Assembly: GCA_026770585.1 (NCBI GenBank)
Contig: MU647263.1
Location: 102,639-115,221, forward strand
Source of the DNA: Baffinella frigidus
Taxonomy: Eukaryota; Cryptophyceae; Cryptomonadales; Baffinellaceae
Direction of reading: 5' to 3'
DNA: 12,583 nt
Below the pieces are notes generated by a model. That model saw only the letters and a list, made by a program, of their open reading frames with translations, searched no databases and was not told the origin of the DNA. The position numbers and the translations under genes were made by a program. Each line of letters begins with the position of its first letter. Positions within the stretch are counted from its first letter, which is position 1. Shown piece after piece: positions 8,811-12,583 of this stretch.

Positions 8811-11800
8811 GTGTCCCCCCCCCCCCCCGACTCCTCTCTGGTCCGGGTTTGCCAAGGGCGCCCGGTAGCAGGTGACCAGCGAAAGATCCTGTCTTGTTCT
8901 CTACTGTGGTTCTGTAGGTGGGGATTGGAGAGGCAGGGTCCGAGGAAGGGGGCTGCAGACGTGTGCGACTCCTTGGCGACTGCCAACCCAGGACTTTCAC
9001 CAGGGGTTTACAAGTATCTGCGCTTCCTGTGTGGGTTTGCTCTGAAAAATGCAGCTTCCCAGGCACAGCAAGGGGAAGAGCACCCACTCAGCCTGAAGCT
9101 GTAACAGAGATGCGCACGCGCTGTTGTCAACATGTCACTGCATAGCCGGCAGTCTCAGTGCTGGCTCACCCCTAAACCCTGGACCCTAAAACTTGAACCC
9201 TGAGACATGAACCCTGAACCCTGAACCCCGAACCCTGAATAGATGAACCCTGAACCCTGAACCCTGAGCTATGAACCCTGGACAGGTTCACCGCCCCAGT
9301 GGCGTCCAGGGCGATGCACACCCCAGTCGCTCTGCGTTCGGCGTCCGCGCAGGTTGCACCCTGCTCACCCTAGGGGCCACCAGACACCCGAAGTGAACCA
9401 GATCGGGTTAACCACATCGTTTTCTTTCTTTTCACCGGACGATAAACTCTCAGGGTGTATCGTCTACGAAATTTACTGCAAGTAGCCAGATCGATCTGGT
9501 AAACTTTGGGTGGCTGGTGGAGGCTCCCTGGCAAGATTCGCAAGGTAGAGGCTGGTTTAGGGTTGGAGCTTTATATGAATTTAGGGTTTAGGGATTAGGG
9601 TTCAGGGTTCAGGGTTGGGTTTAGGGTTTAGGGTTTAGGGATTAGGGTTGAGGGGTTGGATGCACCATGTTTTCTCGCAGAGAGCCGAGCGGTTCCTTGA
9701 GAACCTAGCTCTGCCTAAGTCGGGTTGACTGGTCATTTTCATACCCAAAGTTAACGGATTTGTACCACAGACCCGGGCAATCAACTTTGAGCCACTTCAT
9801 TGCGAGGAGACCAGATTGACTAAGGCAACCCGGCATCGACAGGCGCCATCCGTCTACGGGGCAGAGAGACTCTATTCAACGTATGCCTTGTTAATTGAAC
9901 GTAATGTGTCCAGAGAGGGCTCGGAACGAAGGTTCCGCGAACTTTATGGCTCAACACTAGAACCCCTCGGTCCTAGGAGCCCCTCGGCCTACCGCAGGCA
10001 ACCCGTAGGCTCAACTACCCTAATTTTGGGTCGTTTGACGACTAAGTTGAGGATGCGCATGCTGAACACCAGAACCCCGCATCGACAGGCCCCATCCGTC
10101 GCTCTCCGGATGTCGGAGACTCCGTCAGGTGCCATCCCTCTCTAACACTCACTATTTCGTGGTTTTATCAGTGTCCAATAACCACACAGCGGACTTCGAA
10201 GGGTTTTGGAATAATCCCCTAGCGATAAGGCCTAAGACCCTACGGTAGGCAACCCGTAGGGACATAGGGGGGTTCCTATGGATAAGGTAGCGGAAAGGTG
10301 GCCCCGATTTGGGCCGAAAATCCCTTTCTAGCCCGCTGTGTGGACTTCAAGTCCCTAACCCCGCGTCCAGGACACGAAGTTTCCCCGCTCTGCAGAGGGT
10401 GTGAGGCGGCGCATCAAGACCGTCTCTCTGAACCATCAACCCTGAACCCTCAACCCTAAACACCTGAATTTCTAAACGCTAAACCGTGAACCGTACACCG
10501 TACACCGTACACCGTAAACCGTAAACCCGCAGAGGGTGGGAGGCATAGGCTCTGAACCCTTACCCCCGAACACCTGAATTTCGAAACCCTGAACCCTGAA
10601 CCCTGGATCCTGAACCCTGAACCCTGAACCCTAAACCCTGAACCCTGAACCCTGAACCCTAAACCCTGAACCCCAAACCCTGCACCCTGAACCCTGAACC
10701 CTGAACCCTGAACCCTGAACGTTGCATCCTGAACCCTAAACGTTGCACCCTCCGCAAGCAGAGAGTGCGAGGCGGCGCGTCGTGACCGTGGCTGCAGGCG
10801 TCGCGCTGGCCTTCACCAGGTGCCCGCCTATCCGCGCTCTCGCTCTCTCTCCATCTCTCCATCTCTCCATCTCTCGATCTCGATCTCGATCTCTCTCTAT
10901 ATCTATCTATCTATCTATCTATCTATAAATATATTTATCTATATATAGATAGATCGCAGCAGCAGCAGAGTCGTCGCGTTGGCCTTCACTAGGTGCCCGC
11001 CTATCCGCTCTCTCGCTCTCTCTCTCGCGCGCGCGAGCTCTCCCCATCTCGATCTCCATCTCTCGATCTCTCGATCTCTCCGTCTCCATCTCTCTCTCTC
11101 TTTCTATATATATAAATATATCTATATATATAGATAGATAGATAGATCGCAGCAGCAGCAGCAGGCGTCGCACTGGCCATCGGCAGGTCACCTCTCCTTT
11201 TCTTCTGTGTACTCTCAGCCTAATAAAGAGTGATCAACTTACCTGCTACCAACTTCTGAGGGCCGATCCCTAGCCCCTGGTCAAAGGGGCTAGATTTTCA
11301 AGTCTCCTACGAAATCGGCAGGTGCCCACCACTCCATGATACACACAACCCGACACATGAGGCGGCAAACCCTGAGCCCTCAACCCTGATCCCTAAACCA
11401 TAAACCATAAACCATAAACCATAAACCATAAACCATAAACCCCAAACACTAAACCCTTAACACTAACCCCCACCCCCCAAACCCCACACCCCAAACACCA
11501 ATCCCCAAGCCCCACACCCCACACTCCACACCCCAAACCCCACACCCCAAACCCTCAACCCGACGCACAGCTTTACAGTCGGCGCGCCGGCCCTTGTAGT
11601 GTTTCAGTGCCGAAAGGCGCTGACTTCTTGCTTCGTCCGACACGTGCAGCGATTTCGGGGCACTGGAGTCTTCCGGCACGCCTCCCTAGGAGCCCTCAAC
11701 CCTACACCCTACGCACAGCTTCGCAGGCGTCGGGCCGGCTCTCGCGGTGTCGGGAGGCGTCAACGACTTCGGCGACGTGGCGGGGCAGGTTCGAGGGTTT

Positions 11801-12018
11801 GGAGTTTGAGATGATATAAGCCATTGTTTTGGCGTATACACCTCCACTTTGCCTAATCACCTCCACTTTACCTTATCTTATATAGGGGTTTGGCGTTTGA
11901 GATTATATAAGCTATTTGTTTTTGGTTGGGAGCTGTTCTCCTTTTGGCGGACTGGCCCAGTGCGCCGTCGCTGGCAGTGTCGGGGGGCGTCAACGACTTT
12001 GGGGACGTGGCGGGACAG
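8755..12018 (+). CDS. Candidate thylakoid-lumen protein gene, exons 1-4 (gene span, product unknown)
   Basis: Joining 8755-8810, 9286-9352, 10764-10819 and 11719-11788 gives one open frame whose segments read like a tripartite import signal: MKVTTVCLGALACAGAAHG (ER signal), FTAPVASRAMHTPVALRSAS (acid-free transit peptide, Phe at the cleavage site), RRRVVTVAAGVALAF (twin Arg plus hydrophobic core) and an ALA or SLA processing site before VSGGVNDFGDVAGQ. Phases match at each junction, and exons 2-4 are each preceded on the sense strand by C-rich telomere-like repeat, as in PDS. The gene must continue rightwards. The mature protein is not recognised. It is weaker than PDS because no conserved enzyme block anchors it. 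Confidence 0.55.
8811..9285 (+). other. Intron 1 of the lumen-protein gene
   Basis: Starts GTGTCC, then a 14-C run, about 320 bp of unassigned GC-rich sequence, then ACCCTGAACCCTGA repeats (9170-9283) up to acceptor GGACAG. A frame near 8990-9100 (VYKYLRFLCGFALKNAASQ) could be an unrecognised exon, but nothing supports it. Confidence 0.45.
9286..9352 (+). CDS. Lumen-protein gene exon 2: transit peptide
   Basis: 67 nt. G completes Gly, then FTAPVASRAMHTPVALRSAS and AQ. It has no acidic residue and is rich in Ala, Ser, Arg and Thr. Phe follows the signal-peptide end. Acceptor CTGGACAG after about 110 bp of ACCCTGA-type repeat; donor GCGCAG-GTTGCA, phase 0. Other frames are open too, so the call rests on phase and composition. 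Confidence 0.52.
9377..9520. mobile_element. MITE-like inverted-repeat element (lumen gene intron 2)
   Basis: Left CCACCAGACACCCGAAGTGA with ACCAGATCG pairs with the complement of CGATCTGGTAAACTTTGGGT and GGCTGGTGG; arms of about 30 bp. 144 bp. Confidence 0.7.
9555..9660. repeat. Telomere-like repeat, G-rich on plus strand
   Basis: GGGTTTAGGGATTAGGG units. This is the one sizeable tract in the right third with G-rich plus-strand polarity; it is not next to a predicted acceptor. Confidence 0.8.
9661..10181. other. Unassigned part of lumen gene intron 2 with element remnants
   Basis: Contains a family Y relative (TAGCTCTGCCTAAGTCGGGTTGACTG, with an inverted GTACAAATCC box), a direct repeat CGACAGGCGCCATCCGTC (9838, 10081) and a half-copy of the 3941-4090 element. 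A plus-strand frame at 9816-10145 lacks any recognisable domain. Confidence 0.4.
10182..10343. mobile_element. MITE-like inverted-repeat element (lumen gene intron 2)
   Basis: Left CCACACAGCGGACTTCGAAG with GG pairs with the complement of CCTTTCTAGCCCGCTGTGTGG. An internal palindrome CCTACGGTAGGCAACCCGTAGG is shared with 9990-10010. 162 bp. Confidence 0.7.
10391..10550 (+). pseudogene. Two copies of the lumen-gene exon 3 5' edge
   Basis: CTGCAGAGGGTGTGAGGCGG at 10390 (reads GVRRRIKTV after GCAGAG) and CGCAGAGGGTGGGAGGC at 10529. Both keep the GCAGAG acceptor and first codons of exon 3 (SARRRVVTV) and then run into repeat. Confidence 0.55.
10436..10745. repeat. Telomere-like repeat (CCCTGAA variant)
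   Basis: ACCCTGAACCCTGAA and CCGTACACCGTAAACCGTA units, C-rich on the plus (sense) strand, leading into the exon 3 acceptor. Confidence 0.85.
10764..10819 (+). CDS. Lumen-protein gene exon 3: twin-arginine hydrophobic segment
   Basis: 56 nt: SARRRVVTVAAGVALAFT plus AG of the next codon. Arg-Arg followed by a hydrophobic run fits a Tat-type thylakoid transfer signal. Acceptor GCAGAG, donor TCACCAG-GTGCCC. Copies of its 5' edge lie upstream (10391-10423, 10529-10550) and copies of its 3' edge plus donor downstream (10971-11010, 11164-11187). Confidence 0.5.
10797..11187 (+). repeat. Tandem units combining the exon 3 3' edge, its donor and microsatellites
   Basis: Each unit starts with the end of exon 3 (GCGTCGCGCTGGCCTTCACC-AG) and the intron start GTGCCCGCCTATCCGC, then CT/CGATCT runs, (TATC)n against (GATA)n, and ends GCAGCAGCAG. 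Units: 10797-10970, 10971-11163, remnant at 11164-11187; AATCGGCAGGTGCCCACC at 11313-11330 may be a further fragment. The TATC/GATA halves form inverted repeats. Confidence 0.75.
11362..11560. repeat. CCATAAA and CCCCAAACCCCACA telomere-like repeat
   Basis: Six AACCATA heptamers (ATAAACC, 11396-11439), then CCCCAAACCCCACACCCC units. C-rich on the plus (sense) strand, before the exon 4 copies. Confidence 0.8.
11571..11649 (+). pseudogene. Decayed copy of exon 4 (version A)
   Basis: It starts after the same CGCACAG as version B and reads FTVGAPALVVF before diverging. It ends CACGTGCAG-CGA with no GT donor. The shared start shows common origin; the lost donor shows it is not spliced as its relatives are. 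Confidence 0.45.
11719..11788 (+). CDS. Lumen-protein gene exon 4 (version B): processing site and start of mature protein
   Basis: 70 nt. C completes a Ser codon, then FAGVGPALAVSGGVNDFGDV and AGQ. ALA before VSGG is a good lumenal peptidase site. Acceptor CGCACAG after a C-rich tract, donor GGGCAG-GTTCGA, phase 0. A competing copy lies at 11961-12018; using both would break the frame. Confidence 0.48.
11793..11920. repeat. Short direct repeats downstream of exon 4B
   Basis: GGGTTTGGAGTTTGAGATGA with TATAAGCCATT (11795) is repeated as GGGTTTGGCGTTTGAGATTA with TATAAGCTATT (11886); CACCTCCACTTTGCC is repeated in tandem at 11840 and 11859. Confidence 0.65.
11961..12018 (+). CDS. Alternative exon 4 (version C)
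   Basis: 58 nt. T completes Ser, then APSLAVSGGVNDFGDVAGQ. The last 15 residues equal version B, with only silent differences there, a sign of selection in both copies or recent duplication. Acceptor GGCCCAG, donor GGACAG-GTTCGA. It accepts the same incoming phase, so B and C could be mutually exclusive exons, or one may be a fossil. Confidence 0.42.
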
Positions 12019-12054
12019 GTTCGAGGATGTATTGGAGCCATTTCCCATTTTCAG

Positions 12055-12464
12055 GGGTTTAAAATACCTGTGGTTGTACCAGGAATCTCTGTGCTGGGAC
12101 TAGGGTGGAGGGTTGAGGATTGAGGGTTCATGGATTGGGCGATTCTCCGAGCCCTGGTTCCAGCGCTCTGTTTTCAGTAACTTTAAATCCGATATTAAAA
12201 CAACGTTATTCGGAGTTTTCGTAATAACGAATTTCGCGTACTAAACCACCTTGCGTTTTAACACATGCCATACAGCAGCTAAATCCGCTTATCAGCCAGT
12301 GGGGACGGGAAACGGCCCATCTAAACGATTCTGGTACAAATTGTATCCATTGCTGTGGATCCCAACCGGAATCTCGCCCGGAAATCCGGGCGAAAAGCAC
12401 CCCGGTGCCTGCTCAGTGGTCAACTAACCTGGTACCCCCTAGCAGGATTTTTGCAAATCCTGGA
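12055..12464. other. Unassigned sequence right of exon 4C
   Basis: No recognisable exon. Small hairpins only: CGTTATT...AATAACG near 12204-12229 and CGCCCGG-AAAT-CCGGGCG near 12374-12391. A later exon of the lumen-protein gene could be hidden here. Confidence 0.4.
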
Positions 12465-12583
12465 CCCTAGACCCTACACCCTATCACTACACCCTAAACC
12501 CTAAACCCTAAACCCTAAACCCTAAACCCTAAACCCTAAACCCCAAACCCCAAACCCTAAACCCTAAACCCTAAACCCTAAAC
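12465..12583. repeat. CCCTAAA array at the right edge
   Basis: About a dozen mostly perfect CCCTAAA heptamers (12491-12583) with two CCCCAAA variants. At a true right chromosome end the plus strand would read TTTAGGG, so this is interstitial or the sequence simply ends inside a repeat. Confidence 0.9.

Noticed and set aside
8257-9087. 276-codon open frame on the minus strand
   Set aside because: It overlaps PDS exon 1 in another frame and reads through the divergent promoter and the lumen gene's first exon; its repeated KDPFPHSQT and KDPFSHSQT come from the duplicated 27-bp block. GC-rich chance frame.
9660-9720. Candidate exon RAERFLENLALPKSG after TTTTCTCGCAG
   Set aside because: Good acceptor, but the 3' part belongs to the dispersed family Y repeat and no donor keeps the phase from exon 2 to exon 3.
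9816-10145. 109-codon plus-strand frame
   Set aside because: Built over a direct repeat (HRQAPSV twice) and a MITE fragment; no domain, no splice context and unlike the composition of the recognised exons.
12019-12054. A 36-nt intron leading to an exon GFKIPVVVPGISVLG
   Set aside because: GT and TTTTCAG ends are present, but 36 nt is very short beside the 113-1621 nt introns here, and the following peptide has no support.

Overview
The window is nuclear DNA from a eukaryotic alga with a red-type complex plastid. A cryptophyte fits best, but the lineage is inferred, not proven. Three things point there. Two genes begin with an ER signal peptide followed by a transit-like region with Phe at or next to the predicted cleavage site (SAF-VLNP and AHG-FTAP). 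Telomere-type repeats are plant/algal CCCTAAA/TTTAGGG. Genes are cut into many short exons.

Left two thirds (minus strand, 8585 down to 176): a plastid phytoene desaturase (PDS) gene of which ten consecutive exons can be followed by phase and homology. They give 294 codons plus one base, covering the targeting presequence, the FAD-binding Rossmann motif and about half of the enzyme. The 3' half lies beyond the left edge. Exons are 28-243 nt; introns are 113-1621 nt. No long open reading frame shows this gene; it appears only when short conserved PDS blocks are joined across splice sites with matching phases.

Right third (plus strand, from 8755): a divergently transcribed gene that appears to encode a protein for the thylakoid lumen. 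It has a signal peptide, a transit peptide and a twin-arginine/hydrophobic third signal on separate short exons. The mature protein starts near VSGGVNDFGDVAGQ and is not recognised. The two start codons are 169 bp apart, so that spacer is a likely bidirectional promoter.

Introns: several are largely degenerate telomere-like repeats. Others hold inverted-repeat (MITE-like) elements, minisatellites, microsatellites and a dispersed repeat that starts directly after two PDS splice donors. Most exons also have decayed partial copies of their own edges in the neighbouring intron, in the same orientation. In both genes, although they lie on opposite strands, telomere-like tracts next to acceptors read C-rich (CCCTAAA-like) on the sense strand. 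They may therefore supply branch-point and pyrimidine-tract sequence. I consider this link between telomere-like repeats, exon-edge copies and splicing the most interesting feature here.

Neither end is a chromosome terminus in the usual orientation: the left end is G-rich and the right end C-rich on the plus strand, the reverse of true telomeres.
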